Of a stretch of 64,000 nucleotides of DNA, positions 8,497 to 16,862 are shown one piece after another (within the stretch, counting starts at the first letter, position 1; each line of letters begins with the position of its first letter). This DNA is from UKL13-2 sp036394575 (lineage in GTDB: Bacteria; Pseudomonadota; Gammaproteobacteria; Burkholderiales; Usitatibacteraceae), in assembly GCA_036394575.1 (NCBI GenBank), contig DASWEY010000002.1, forward strand, positions 1-64,000, read 5' to 3'. The position numbers were made by a program, and so were the translations under genes. The notes under the pieces are model-generated. The model ran no database searches, was not told the DNA's origin, and worked only from the letters and a program-made list of their open reading frames with translations.

Positions 8497-8510
8497 TGTT
8501 CCGCGAATCG

Positions 8511-8735
8511 CTAACGCAGCAGGCTGGACGCGAAGGCGAAGCAGCAGATGATCAGCAGCAGGGCGATGATGAAGGTCTCTGCCGGCGACCTGCTACGTTT
8601 GCCGGTGTCGGCTGGTGTCAATGCGCCAAGGTTCTCGGCTTCGCCTGGTTGAGCATCATTGTTGCTGCGCTGGATATTGCCGGATTGAGGCATTGGCTGA
8701 TGGCGCGGCGAGAAAATACTCGGCTTACGCAGCAT
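8511..8735 (-). CDS. Possible small tail-anchored membrane protein
   Basis: An open frame of 74 codons (60 from the internal ATG at 8693). The N-terminal part is polar (QSGNIQRSNNDAQPGEAENL). The last 20 residues are TFIIALLLIICCFAFASSLL plus Arg, a convincing single membrane segment at the very C terminus. No family is recognised. It lies alone in the 323-base gap 8497-8819, just downstream of a terminator on the same strand, so it would need its own promoter. It could be a chance frame in GC-rich DNA. Confidence 0.4.
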   Translation of the reverse strand: MLRKPSIFSPRHQPMPQSGNIQRSNNDAQPGEAENLGALTPADTGKRSRSPAETFIIALLLIICCFAFASSLLR

Positions 8736-8752
8736 CGAGGATTGCCCCTGAA

Positions 8753-8780
8753 CAAAACCTACCTGTGCAGGTAGGTTTTG
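8753..8780 (-). terminator. Terminator for the minus-strand oxygenase gene
   Basis: CAAAACCTACCTG (8753-8765) pairs perfectly with CAGGTAGGTTTTG (8768-8780). Read on the minus strand the stem ends in TTTTGTT, about 40 bases beyond the stop of the oxygenase gene at 8820. Confidence 0.75.
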
Positions 8781-8819
8781 CTTCCGGTTGCCACATTGCA
8801 GATTGACCCCGGCGGCAGG

Positions 8820-9407
8820 TTATCGGAAACGCGGACCATGCGCCCACGTTACCAGCGCATGCCGAACCCCGCGCTTGACGGCGGAAACCTTGTGCACCAG
8901 AAACGCCGGGAAGATCACCACGTCGCCGATGTCGCGATGCAATTCACTGTGCTGGGTCGCGAGCGTCAGATCGCCGCCTTCAAAACTGTCCGGCGGCGAA
9001 AGCAATACGGTTAATGTCATTTTGCGCGTATCTGTCTCGCCGCCACCGCAATCGACATGCCATTGCACACGGTTACCTCGGCGGTACTTGATCAGCTTGA
9101 AGTTCTCAAGCGGATCGGAAATATCAAAATCGAAACGCTTTATTGCGTTTCGCATCAATTCCAGCAGCCTTTGCCTCAACCAACGGGGTGCCTTATCTTG
9201 TTCCAACCAGCAAACTTCGCTGGCGCCGCGGATTTCTCCGTAGTTTAGAAAGCGATCACCATGGCAATCAAGACCTTCGCGTAGGGAGATGATCTCGGCG
9301 CATTCGCTGCGGCTGAACGCGCGTGGTATGTGGATTACATCCGTGACCGCCAGGTCATGGCATCGGACTGCCGTCTTGGCGGGGCGCCGCCCGGAAGCTT
9401 CGTGCAT
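8820..9407 (-). CDS. 2-oxoglutarate/Fe(II) oxygenase superfamily protein
   Basis: A 195-residue protein with a double-stranded beta-helix fold signature: iron ligands His117 and Asp119 in VQWHVDCGGG, distal His172 in FLVHKVS, and Arg182 in KRGVRHALVTW for the 2-oxoglutarate carboxylate. The arrangement resembles the prolyl-4-hydroxylase/PKHD class, which hydroxylates protein side chains or small molecules. Its ATG follows the TAG stop of the upstream gene with no spacer, so the two are very likely co-transcribed and translationally coupled. The substrate is unknown. Confidence 0.8.
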   Translation of the reverse strand: MHEASGRRPAKTAVRCHDLAVTDVIHIPRAFSRSECAEIISLREGLDCHGDRFLNYGEIRGASEVCWLEQDKAPRWLRQRLLELMRNAIKRFDFDISDPLENFKLIKYRRGNRVQWHVDCGGGETDTRKMTLTVLLSPPDSFEGGDLTLATQHSELHRDIGDVVIFPAFLVHKVSAVKRGVRHALVTWAHGPRFR

Positions 9408-9875
9408 CTATTGCTTGCTGCGCGCTTTTGATGGCCGGCGCGCACCAGGCACTTTCTTGTTTACCACCCTCTGTGTTGTGGGAGATTTCTTACCTGCGCC
9501 CTTGGCAGAAGGCGCGCTTTGCAGGTAACCCGGGAATACGAACCAATCGTAGGCGTCCGCAAGCCAAGTCTTGTACTTCGACTTCACCAGTTGTTCCGCC
9601 TCAAACAGTGATTTGCACTTTGCCACTTCCTGGGGAGCGAAATTGAGTATGGTGCCCACCAGATGACCAGCGACGCCATGCAACACATGGGAATCGTCAT
9701 CGGCAATGGAGAATCCTGTCGATACAGGGGCCATCGCTCCCGGGCTTGCACGAATGGCGCCTTGCACGCGACCCATGGGATCCATGATCGTCGCGGTAGC
9801 GAGCAGCGTCGAGTGTTTCGCAATACTCGGCGCGATGAGTTTGAATGCAAAATAGCCGTCTGGTTGCTTTGCCAT
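9408..9875 (-). CDS. Hypothetical protein with basic C-terminal tail
   Basis: A 155-residue protein of no family I recognise. Residues 1-115 look globular (a YFAFKLIAP start, then DDDSHVLHGVAGHLVGTIL and WLADAYDWFVFPGYLQ). The last 35 residues are rich in Lys and Arg (GKKSPTTQRVVNKK ... RRPSKARSKQ) and probably unstructured and nucleic-acid-binding. ATG 9875 was chosen over an upstream start at 9968 because GAGG lies at the proper distance on the minus strand. It abuts the 2OG oxygenase gene, which might modify it; that is a guess from gene order only. Confidence 0.7.
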   Translation of the reverse strand: MAKQPDGYFAFKLIAPSIAKHSTLLATATIMDPMGRVQGAIRASPGAMAPVSTGFSIADDDSHVLHGVAGHLVGTILNFAPQEVAKCKSLFEAEQLVKSKYKTWLADAYDWFVFPGYLQSAPSAKGAGKKSPTTQRVVNKKVPGARRPSKARSKQ

Positions 9876-9916
9876 TTTTTCCTCTTTTTGGTAGTTTGTA
9901 GAATTGGAGTGCGAGA

Positions 9917-9934
9917 GCATGTTAGCCAACATGC
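9917..9934. promoter_or_regulatory. Perfect inverted repeat in divergent region (operator candidate)
   Basis: GCATGTT and AACATGC flank a 4-base centre (AGCC), giving an 18-base dyad. It sits between the divergent starts at 9875 and 9959, where a dimeric regulator could control both the unknown protein/oxygenase pair and the signalling operon. Confidence 0.45.
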
Positions 9935-9958
9935 AGGAAACACACAATATCGCACCCA

Positions 9959-10975
9959 ATGAGTCCAATGGAAAAATCCCCTTTGCATACTAACATCCGG
10001 CGACGAAAACTCTTGCTAGCCGCAGGCGCACTGCTGGCCGCGGGTAATGCCACGCTTGTCCGGGCAAATTCGCGCACGCCGAAAATTGCCTACGTCAATG
10101 AAGACAATGTTAGTGCCCGTGGTAACTTTGAAAAAATGCGACGCGCTCTTGAACATCGCTTTGTCAATGCGCGGATCAAGCCCGAGCTGATATTCGTTTC
10201 GGCTGCCTTGAATCGTAGCCAAGAAACGGTAATGAAGTTGCGTATTGCCTTGGAAAGCCTACAGCCCGCTATCGTCATTGCGCCGACCATCACCTATGCG
10301 GAGATGGTGCGCGACTTGAAACCCGGACTGCCTGTCCTTTTTTTTTACCTGGGCAATCCGGTGGCGCGCGGGCTCGCGGATTCCCTGACGCGGCCTGCAC
10401 TGGGGATGACGGGATATGTTCTCGGACCTGGCAGCCTGGTCAAACGACGTGAAATGCTACTGCGACTGGTGCCGCAGTGCAGAGTTCTCGGCATATACGA
10501 TCTGGAGTTTGAGCCTGGCCCTGTTCCCTATAACGACAGCATTATTGAAAACGATCCCTTCACCCGGCTCACGAAGCGCTTCTTCTACTTCAGTACGCTA
10601 CCGGAGTTCGAAAAATTTGCGCATGGACCGGAGGTGCGAAGTGTCGATGCATGGGATATACCCTGGAGCAGGTTCGCGGTGCTATACGGAGAAGCAATGA
10701 CCCGGGAATTTGCCCGCATCCGAATGCCGGTTATTTATCCCCGGCTCCATTTTCTAAAGTTAGGTGGCATGTCTGCATTACAGCCAAACACCGATGATAT
10801 GCATGAAGTCTTTGCAGGACAGGCTGCTGCCCTGCTCGACGGCGTGCCGCTGGAAAATATTCCCATCGTGCAATCGACCCGCTACAACTTCGGCCTGAAT
10901 CTAGCTGCGCTGCGGCAGGTTGGCATCAATCCACCAAAATCGTTGATCAAGGTTGCTGACATGGTGATCCAATGA
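9959..10975 (+). CDS. Periplasmic ABC-type substrate-binding protein, probable sensor partner
   Basis: A 338-residue protein. The leader has an RRRK stretch followed by LLLAAGALLAAGNATLVRA, a Tat-like or Sec signal peptide. The rest looks like the ABC_sub_bind (YtpP/TrpX-like) fold, with an open beta-alpha repeat (IVIAPTITYAEMVRDL, LPVLFFYLGNPVARGLADSL) and the late segment PKSLIKVADMVI. No transporter genes are nearby. Instead its last 4 bases overlap the start of a histidine kinase gene. It probably presents a ligand to the kinase's extracytoplasmic domain rather than to a permease. Starts at 9959 and 9968 are both possible. Confidence 0.75.
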   Translation: MSPMEKSPLHTNIRRRKLLLAAGALLAAGNATLVRANSRTPKIAYVNEDNVSARGNFEKMRRALEHRFVNARIKPELIFVSAALNRSQETVMKLRIALESLQPAIVIAPTITYAEMVRDLKPGLPVLFFYLGNPVARGLADSLTRPALGMTGYVLGPGSLVKRREMLLRLVPQCRVLGIYDLEFEPGPVPYNDSIIENDPFTRLTKRFFYFSTLPEFEKFAHGPEVRSVDAWDIPWSRFAVLYGEAMTREFARIRMPVIYPRLHFLKLGGMSALQPNTDDMHEVFAGQAAALLDGVPLENIPIVQSTRYNFGLNLAALRQVGINPPKSLIKVADMVIQ

Positions 10976-12858
10976 ATTTCTGGCTAGCGACCTCGGCGCG
11001 GCGGCCGACTTCCGTCCTGCGCAGGCGCTACTTCTGGTTCCTGGCTGGCTTTGTCACCCTGCTGCTATTGATCACCAGTGCACCGGAGGTTTACTACGCC
11101 TATGGTGAGAACAAGGCGCAAATCGCGGCGCTGCAGTTGTCCGATGCGCGTCTTGTCGCCAACCGCATCAGCAATTTTCTGGATCGGCAGGAGCAGCAGC
11201 TGCTGGAGATCGATGCGCTTCCCTGGGAAAGCGGGTTGCTGAATGACGAGGATCGCGTTTACGAATACGAGCGGCTCATGAAAATGGTGCCGGCGATTAC
11301 CGAGATCGAGCATGTCGATGCGGCCGGCAAGCGCGCCATCCGCGTCTCGCGTGTCAACATCAGCGAAACGGGGGTGGCACCCGGCAAAGGCTTGGGGGCA
11401 GCTATTGCCGGCGCCAATCGTGCCGGCAAATGGTATGGCGCCACTTACCTGCGCGAGGGCAACCTGCCCTATGTGTCGATGGCAGTTGCAGTGCCGGGAC
11501 GCTCCAGCGGAGTGACCATCGGCCAGGTCAATCTGAAATTTGTCACTGATGTGGTGGCGCAAATCGAGGTCGGCAGCAACGGCAAGGCGTACATCGTCGA
11601 CAGTGCCCGCCAGCTGGTGGCCCACCCCAACCTGAGCCTGGTGCTGCGCCGAGAGGATATTTCACAAAAGCTGCCCGCCAATGCGCTGCAACTGGCAAAG
11701 GAGGCGGGCAGCAGCACGAGGGGGGCAACGTATTCTTCCTTGTTCGAGGCCGAGGGCCTGGAGGGTGGCAAGGTGCTGTCGAGCGCGGTTTATATCGAGC
11801 CCGTCGGCTGGTGGGTGGTGGTGGAGCAATCCTATACCGAGGCGCTGAAACCAGTGTTTGCCACTTTGTTGCGCACCCTCGGATTTATGGTGGTCGGACT
11901 ACTGTTTGCCTTCGTCGCCAGTTACTTGCTGGCCCGTACCCTGGTCGCGCCGATTCTGCGATTGCAGCAGGGTGCTGCCCGCATCGGCGCCGGCGACTTG
12001 GCGACCCGCATCGATATCCGTTCCGGCGATGAACTCGGCGCCCTTGCGGGGGAGTTCAACAAAATGGCGGATCAGCTGCGCGACTACACGACCGGCCTGG
12101 AGCAAAAGGTGGCGGAAAAAACCGCCGAATTGCAAGCGGCCAACCGCCATAAAAGCGAATTCCTGGCCAATATGTCGCACGAGTTGCGCACGCCGCTGAA
12201 CGCGGTGATCGGTTTTTCGGATGCCTTGAAAGAAGAGTATTTCGGCCCGCTGAATGAAAAACAGGCTGAATATGTGGGAGACATCAATTCCTCCGGGCAG
12301 CATCTGTTGTCTCTCATCAACGATATCCTCGATTTGTCCAAAATCGAGGCGGGGAAGATGGAACTGGAGACCAGTCGCTTCAACGTGGCCGCGGCTATCG
12401 ACAACGCCATCATTTTGATACGTGAGCGCGCACTACGGCAGAACCTGACGGTTTTGGCGGAAATTGAACCCTCGGCAGGTGAAATCGAGGCCGATGAGCG
12501 CAAGGTCAAGCAGGTTCTGATCAATCTTTTGACCAATGCGGTCAAATTTTCCTACCCGGGCGGGCGGGTTCGCGTATCGGCAAGGCATGTTACAAATACA
12601 AATACGCTTGAAATCTCGGTTTCGGATACGGGGCTTGGCATAGCGATTGAGGACCAGGCCACGATTTTTGAGGAGTTCAGACAGTTGCATAACAGCGGCA
12701 ATGCGAAGCATGAAGGTACTGGCCTGGGGCTGTCGCTGACCCGGCGCCTGGTCGAATTGCACGGCGGACGCATCTGGGTCAGCAGTGAATCGGGCAGGGG
12801 TGCAACATTCACCTTTGAGCTTCCTGCCGTGCGCCCGTCCGAAGTCGGGACGGCATGA
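10972..12858 (+). CDS. Membrane sensor histidine kinase (Cache-HAMP-HisKA-HATPase)
   Basis: A 628-residue kinase. Transmembrane segments lie near residues 20-36 and 300-320. Between them is a dCache-like periplasmic domain with GKWYGATYLREGNLPYVSMA and GKAYIVDSARQLVAHPN. HAMP follows (about 321-375), then a HisKA domain with phosphoacceptor His403 in MSHELRTPLNAV. The ATPase domain has QVLINLLTNAVKFS (N box), DTGLGIA (G1) and GTGLGLSL (G2). It should phosphorylate the response regulator encoded next, and possibly the REC-cyclase. It overlaps both neighbours by 4 bases (ATGA), showing tight co-translation. Confidence 0.95.
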   Translation: MNFWLATSARRPTSVLRRRYFWFLAGFVTLLLLITSAPEVYYAYGENKAQIAALQLSDARLVANRISNFLDRQEQQLLEIDALPWESGLLNDEDRVYEYERLMKMVPAITEIEHVDAAGKRAIRVSRVNISETGVAPGKGLGAAIAGANRAGKWYGATYLREGNLPYVSMAVAVPGRSSGVTIGQVNLKFVTDVVAQIEVGSNGKAYIVDSARQLVAHPNLSLVLRREDISQKLPANALQLAKEAGSSTRGATYSSLFEAEGLEGGKVLSSAVYIEPVGWWVVVEQSYTEALKPVFATLLRTLGFMVVGLLFAFVASYLLARTLVAPILRLQQGAARIGAGDLATRIDIRSGDELGALAGEFNKMADQLRDYTTGLEQKVAEKTAELQAANRHKSEFLANMSHELRTPLNAVIGFSDALKEEYFGPLNEKQAEYVGDINSSGQHLLSLINDILDLSKIEAGKMELETSRFNVAAAIDNAIILIRERALRQNLTVLAEIEPSAGEIEADERKVKQVLINLLTNAVKFSYPGGRVRVSARHVTNTNTLEISVSDTGLGIAIEDQATIFEEFRQLHNSGNAKHEGTGLGLSLTRRLVELHGGRIWVSSESGRGATFTFELPAVRPSEVGTA

Positions 12859-13253
12859 AGCGAATGATCATGGGGGAGGGAAAATTGATTTTAATCGTAG
12901 AAGATGATGAAAAAAGCCGTCGCTTGCTGAGCGATGTGCTCTCCCATCAAGGCTATACCGTGGCGGAAGCCACCAATGCCGAGGATGGCCTCGAAATTAC
13001 TCGTCAGCGTCACCCCGAGCTGGTGGTGATGGACATCCACCTTCCCGGCATGTCGGGACTGGATGCCCTCAATGTCATTCGCGGCGAACCGGCGATCGCG
13101 GCCACACCGGTGGTTGCCGTAACCGCCTCGGTAATGGGCAATGATCGCGAGCGGGTTCGCAATGCGGGCTTTGACGGCTTCGAACCCAAGCCGGTCAATT
13201 TGCGGATTTTGTTGGAAACGATACGACAACTAACTGCGCGCGTGGCATCATAG
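12855..13253 (+). CDS. Single-domain response regulator (CheY/DivK-like)
   Basis: A 132-residue stand-alone receiver. The acidic pair is in LIVEDDEKSRR, the phosphoacceptor is Asp60 in LVVMDIHLPGMSG, the switch threonine is in VAVTAS, and the lysine is in FEPKPVN. It has no output domain, so it probably works by protein contact or as a phosphate shuttle between the kinase at 10972 and another protein. The start overlaps the kinase stop (ATGA). The internal ATG at 12870 precedes the core fold closely and could also be the start. Confidence 0.92.
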   Translation: MKRMIMGEGKLILIVEDDEKSRRLLSDVLSHQGYTVAEATNAEDGLEITRQRHPELVVMDIHLPGMSGLDALNVIRGEPAIAATPVVAVTASVMGNDRERVRNAGFDGFEPKPVNLRILLETIRQLTARVAS

Positions 13254-13282
13254 GACAATTCCTTTTCGCATAAAAAACAACA

Positions 13283-14434
13283 ATGACCGTTGAAGGTACG
13301 CCTGCGGACAAGCCATCTGCCGGGCGTGTGCTGGTCGTCGATGACACCGCCGCCAATGCCAATCTGCTTGCCGATTTGCTGCGCCACCATGGTTTCATCG
13401 CCCTGATTGCCGCCAGCGGTGAGGCGGCACTTGAAATCGTCGCTGCGCAGGCGCCGGATTTGGTGCTGCTGGATGTGGTGATGCCGGGCATGGATGGCTT
13501 TGAAACCTGTCGTCGCATCCGTGCCGAGCCGGGCAATGCCATGTTGCCGGTGGTGATGGTGACTGCGCTCGAATCCAAGGAAGACCGTATTCGCGGCATC
13601 GAAGCGGGGGCCGACGATTTTCTTTCCAAGCCGATCAATGTGCACGAGTTGCTTGCCAGGGTGCGCTCCCTGCTGCGCATCAAGCGCCTCTACGAAACCG
13701 TGGAAGAGCAACGCCGTGAGCTCAGCGACTGGGCCGTTACGCTGGAAGCGCGCGTGGCCGAAGAAGTGTCGCGTTCACATCATCTTGCCAAGCTTAAACG
13801 TTTTTTTTCGCCGCAGTTGGCTGATCTGATCGTCGCCGGCGGCGCTGACGACCCGCTGGTTTCGCATCGCCGTGAAATTACCGTGGTATTTCTTGACCTG
13901 CGCGGCTTTACGGCGTTTGCGGAAACGGGCGAGCCGGAAATTGTCATGCGGGCTCTGGGCGATTATCATCGGGTGATGGGTGAGTTGGTGCAGTCTCATC
14001 AGGGGACGCTTGAGCGATTTACCGGTGACGGCATGATGGTTTTTTTCAATGATCCGGTGCCGGTGGCGGCACCCACCGAACGCGCCGCGACCATGGCGCT
14101 GGCCATGCGCGAGGCTGCCGACGGCCTGAAAGCGACCTGGGCGCGTTCGGGATTCGATCTGGGGTTGGGAATCGGCATTGCGCAGGGTTTTGCTACGGTC
14201 GGCGCGATTGGCTTTGATCACCGCATCGATTACGCGGCGATCGGCACTGTAACCAATCTGGCGGCGCGCTTGTGCGCCCATGCCGCTTCTGGCGAAGTGC
14301 TGATGTCGCAGCGGGCGTTCGCCGCCATCGAGACGGACTTCAACGGCGAAGACCTGGGCGAAATGACGTTTCGCGGCTTGAGCAAACCGGTGCCGGTGCG
14401 GCGTCTGCTGGAACGCAGGACTGCGGCGGCATGA
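13283..14434 (+). CDS. Response regulator fused to class III adenylate/guanylate cyclase
   Basis: A 383-residue protein: receiver domain at about 14-135 (Asp64 in LVLLDVVMPGMDG, Lys116 in LSKPIN), a coiled coil around 135-170, and a cyclase domain around 195-375. Metal-binding aspartates are present in VVFLDLRGFTAF (Asp205) and RFTGDGMMVFF (Asp249). The purine-contact motif is AIGTVTNLAARL, with Asn and Arg for transition-state binding. Where many bacterial cyclases have Asp (IGDTVN), Thr occurs, as in class IIIb enzymes. It should make cAMP (or cGMP) under control of phosphorylation by the upstream kinase. Confidence 0.92.
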   Translation: MTVEGTPADKPSAGRVLVVDDTAANANLLADLLRHHGFIALIAASGEAALEIVAAQAPDLVLLDVVMPGMDGFETCRRIRAEPGNAMLPVVMVTALESKEDRIRGIEAGADDFLSKPINVHELLARVRSLLRIKRLYETVEEQRRELSDWAVTLEARVAEEVSRSHHLAKLKRFFSPQLADLIVAGGADDPLVSHRREITVVFLDLRGFTAFAETGEPEIVMRALGDYHRVMGELVQSHQGTLERFTGDGMMVFFNDPVPVAAPTERAATMALAMREAADGLKATWARSGFDLGLGIGIAQGFATVGAIGFDHRIDYAAIGTVTNLAARLCAHAASGEVLMSQRAFAAIETDFNGEDLGEMTFRGLSKPVPVRRLLERRTAAA

Positions 14435-15534
14435 AGCAGACCTCGTTGCGGGCGCAGATCCGTCAGCTTTGCTGCCTGGGGTTGTCGGCTGAAACCTTGA
14501 TGCCGCGTCTGTTGCCGCTGATCCGTCAGTTGGTGCCGGCGGATTCGGCAGGCTTTTTCTGGGTCGACAGCAGCGGCGACATGCACAATCTGTACGCAGA
14601 GCGCATGCTGCCCAGCGAGCATATGCGGCTTTATTTTGAGCATTTCTACGATAGCGATGAACACCCGTTCCGGCGCCAGTTTCTGGCGCGCGTACAGGCC
14701 GGTATCGAGGTTGATAGCAGCAGCGCGGACGCGGCCCTGCAGCGCACGGCCTATTATAATGAAATCCTGCGTGAACTCGATGCCCATCATGTGCTGTATG
14801 GCGTGGTGCGCGACCACGGCTCGGCCCTGGGCCAGATCAGCCTGTATCGGCCCAGAAAATCCAGCGAATTCGATGCCAAAGCGCGCGCCGACCTGGCCAG
14901 CATTCTGCATTACGTGGCGCATGCCGTGGCGATACGCAACGGGCTGCCCATTGAACTCGCCACTGAATCTGATAATGACGGCATCAATAAATCGCAGCAG
15001 GTGGACACGGACGATGAGGCGGTGGTGATAGCGCATGTCGACGGCAGGCTGCTGCATGCCTCCGAACAGGCGCGGCGCTTGCTGGTCCAGGCTGTCGATG
15101 GCGCCTTCGCGCCGGGAAGATTGCGTGCGGCCGATACAGCGGTTACAGACATGATTGTGCGTCTCGCGGAAATGCTGCGCGACACAGGATCGCGGCCGCC
15201 GTTACTGACGGTGCAAACCCGCTGGGGCCGGTTGCAATTGCGTGCCTACCGTTTGGGCGATGCGGTGTCGGCAGATGCGCCGATTGCGATTCGCATTGCC
15301 CGGCAGGAGCCGATGCTGCTCAAGTTTGCGGAGGCGCTGCGTACACTGGGTATGCCACCGCAGCAACAGGATATTGCCCTGCGCATGGCCCAGGGCAAGT
15401 CCAATCAGGAAATCGCCCAGGGCATGGGCCTTTCGCCCAACACGGTGGCCTATCACATCAAGCAGATTTTTTCGAAGCTCAATGCCCATGGGCGTGCAGA
15501 GACGATTTCGCGAATTCTTGAATCGCCGCATTGA
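14431..15534 (+). CDS. LuxR-family transcriptional regulator
   Basis: A 367-residue regulator. The first 230 residues resemble a GAF-like sensory region (MPRLLPLIRQLVPADSAGFFWVD, LGQISLYRP, then FDAKARADLASILHYVAHA), followed by a second region with VIAHVDGRLLHASEQARRLL that could be PAS-like. Residues about 310-365 form the LuxR helix-turn-helix (QQDIALRMAQGKSNQEIAQG, then MGLSPNTVAYHIKQIFSKLN). ATG 14431 overlaps the cyclase stop by four bases, so it belongs to the same operon and may be the transcriptional output of the system. Ligand unknown. Confidence 0.88.
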   Translation: MKQTSLRAQIRQLCCLGLSAETLMPRLLPLIRQLVPADSAGFFWVDSSGDMHNLYAERMLPSEHMRLYFEHFYDSDEHPFRRQFLARVQAGIEVDSSSADAALQRTAYYNEILRELDAHHVLYGVVRDHGSALGQISLYRPRKSSEFDAKARADLASILHYVAHAVAIRNGLPIELATESDNDGINKSQQVDTDDEAVVIAHVDGRLLHASEQARRLLVQAVDGAFAPGRLRAADTAVTDMIVRLAEMLRDTGSRPPLLTVQTRWGRLQLRAYRLGDAVSADAPIAIRIARQEPMLLKFAEALRTLGMPPQQQDIALRMAQGKSNQEIAQGMGLSPNTVAYHIKQIFSKLNAHGRAETISRILESPH

Positions 15535-15641
15535 CGACCCGACAGACCGGTCATGCAATGTGGCAAGCTCTTACGAGGAATCGTTGATTCGTTTGTGTGG
15601 TCAGATGCAAAATCACCGCCGCCGTAACGGGGTTGCGCACC

Positions 15642-16853
15642 ATGCTTGATGCATACACCATTTTCATATTGATGATTGCGACCAGCCTGCTGCTGGCGGC
15701 GTCGCTGTGGGTGGCGGTCGGTCCGGATTTTCGCGGCGGGCTCGGCAGATGGACGGCGGCGTTATGCGTCTATGCCCTGATCTTCGCCCTGTTCGCGTCG
15801 CGCGGGCCGGTGCCGGAAGCGCTGTCGATCATCGCCCCCAATTCCCTGTTTCCGGTCGCCGTATCGCTGCAAGCCGCTGCATTGCTCGAGTTTTATGGAC
15901 GCCGCCTCGGCATCTGGTGGCATATCCTGCCGGCATTTTTCGTTGCCGTGCTGTTCTTGTTGATGCTGGACTCGGTTGCCACGCGCATGATCCTGAGCGG
16001 AACCCTGTTTGGCGGCGGCATGCTGGCGCTGGCGGTGCTGACCAATCGTCTTCATGATGGTGTCAAACAGTCCGCGCGCTGGCTGATGATGGGCGGCTTC
16101 CTGCTCGGCGCGGTTGCCCTTTTTGCCCGCACCTTGTCGGCGATCATCGAACCCCCGGACGCATCCGGGCTGCTGGCGCCCGGGCTTTTCCAGGCGCTAA
16201 GTTTTTTCGCCGGGCATACGGTGTTGCTTACTACTTCGGTCGGTTTCCTGGTCTTGCACAAGGACCGGGCCGAGGAGCTGGCGCAGCGTCTTGCCGTCAC
16301 CGACCCGCTTACCGGCACTTTCAATCGTCGCACCTTTCTGGAGCTCGCTGAAAAAGAAATAGCGCGCAGCCGTCGCGCAGGTTCGGCATTGTCGCTGGTA
16401 ATGCTCGACCTGGATCATTTCAAGCGCATCAATGACCAGCATGGTCATGTGGTTGGCGACAGCGTGCTGATACGCTTTGCCAAGATCGTGCAGAGCTGCC
16501 TGCGGCGCGAGGATCTGCTGGTGCGCTATGGTGGCGAGGAATTTTGCGTGCTGCTGCCGGATGTCGCGCTTGATGGCGCGGTGGCGCTGGCGGAGCGCAT
16601 TCGCCAAAGCGTCGAACGAACCGGGTTTGGCGGGGGCGGCAATCCTCTGCGGGTGACGGTCAGCGCCGGTGTCGCCCGGCTTGGGCGCGAAGACAGCGAT
16701 AATATTGCGCACCTGTTGAAACGTGCCGACGAGGCCATGTACGGCGCCAAGGCGGCAGGTCGCAATCAGGTACTGGCCTATCCCGAAAATTCCACGATTG
16801 CCATGCTGACGCGGAGCCAGCGCGTCAGGGCGTTGACCCCGCAGCCGAAGTAA
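15642..16853 (+). CDS. Membrane diguanylate cyclase (GGDEF domain)
   Basis: A 403-residue enzyme. The first 210 residues contain about six or seven hydrophobic helices forming a membrane sensory module of unknown ligand. The GGDEF domain (about 215-385) has DPLTGTFNRR, LDLDHFKRINDQHGH, and the active-site loop YGGEEF (297-301). The inhibitory c-di-GMP site is intact: RRED lies five residues upstream. It should therefore be an active, feedback-inhibited diguanylate cyclase. The start at 15642 avoids a poorly supported upstream extension from 15597. It follows the LuxR gene by about 107 bases and converges on the RND pump gene. Confidence 0.93.
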   Translation: MLDAYTIFILMIATSLLLAASLWVAVGPDFRGGLGRWTAALCVYALIFALFASRGPVPEALSIIAPNSLFPVAVSLQAAALLEFYGRRLGIWWHILPAFFVAVLFLLMLDSVATRMILSGTLFGGGMLALAVLTNRLHDGVKQSARWLMMGGFLLGAVALFARTLSAIIEPPDASGLLAPGLFQALSFFAGHTVLLTTSVGFLVLHKDRAEELAQRLAVTDPLTGTFNRRTFLELAEKEIARSRRAGSALSLVMLDLDHFKRINDQHGHVVGDSVLIRFAKIVQSCLRREDLLVRYGGEEFCVLLPDVALDGAVALAERIRQSVERTGFGGGGNPLRVTVSAGVARLGREDSDNIAHLLKRADEAMYGAKAAGRNQVLAYPENSTIAMLTRSQRVRALTPQPK

Positions 16854-16862
16854 GCGTTGCCG

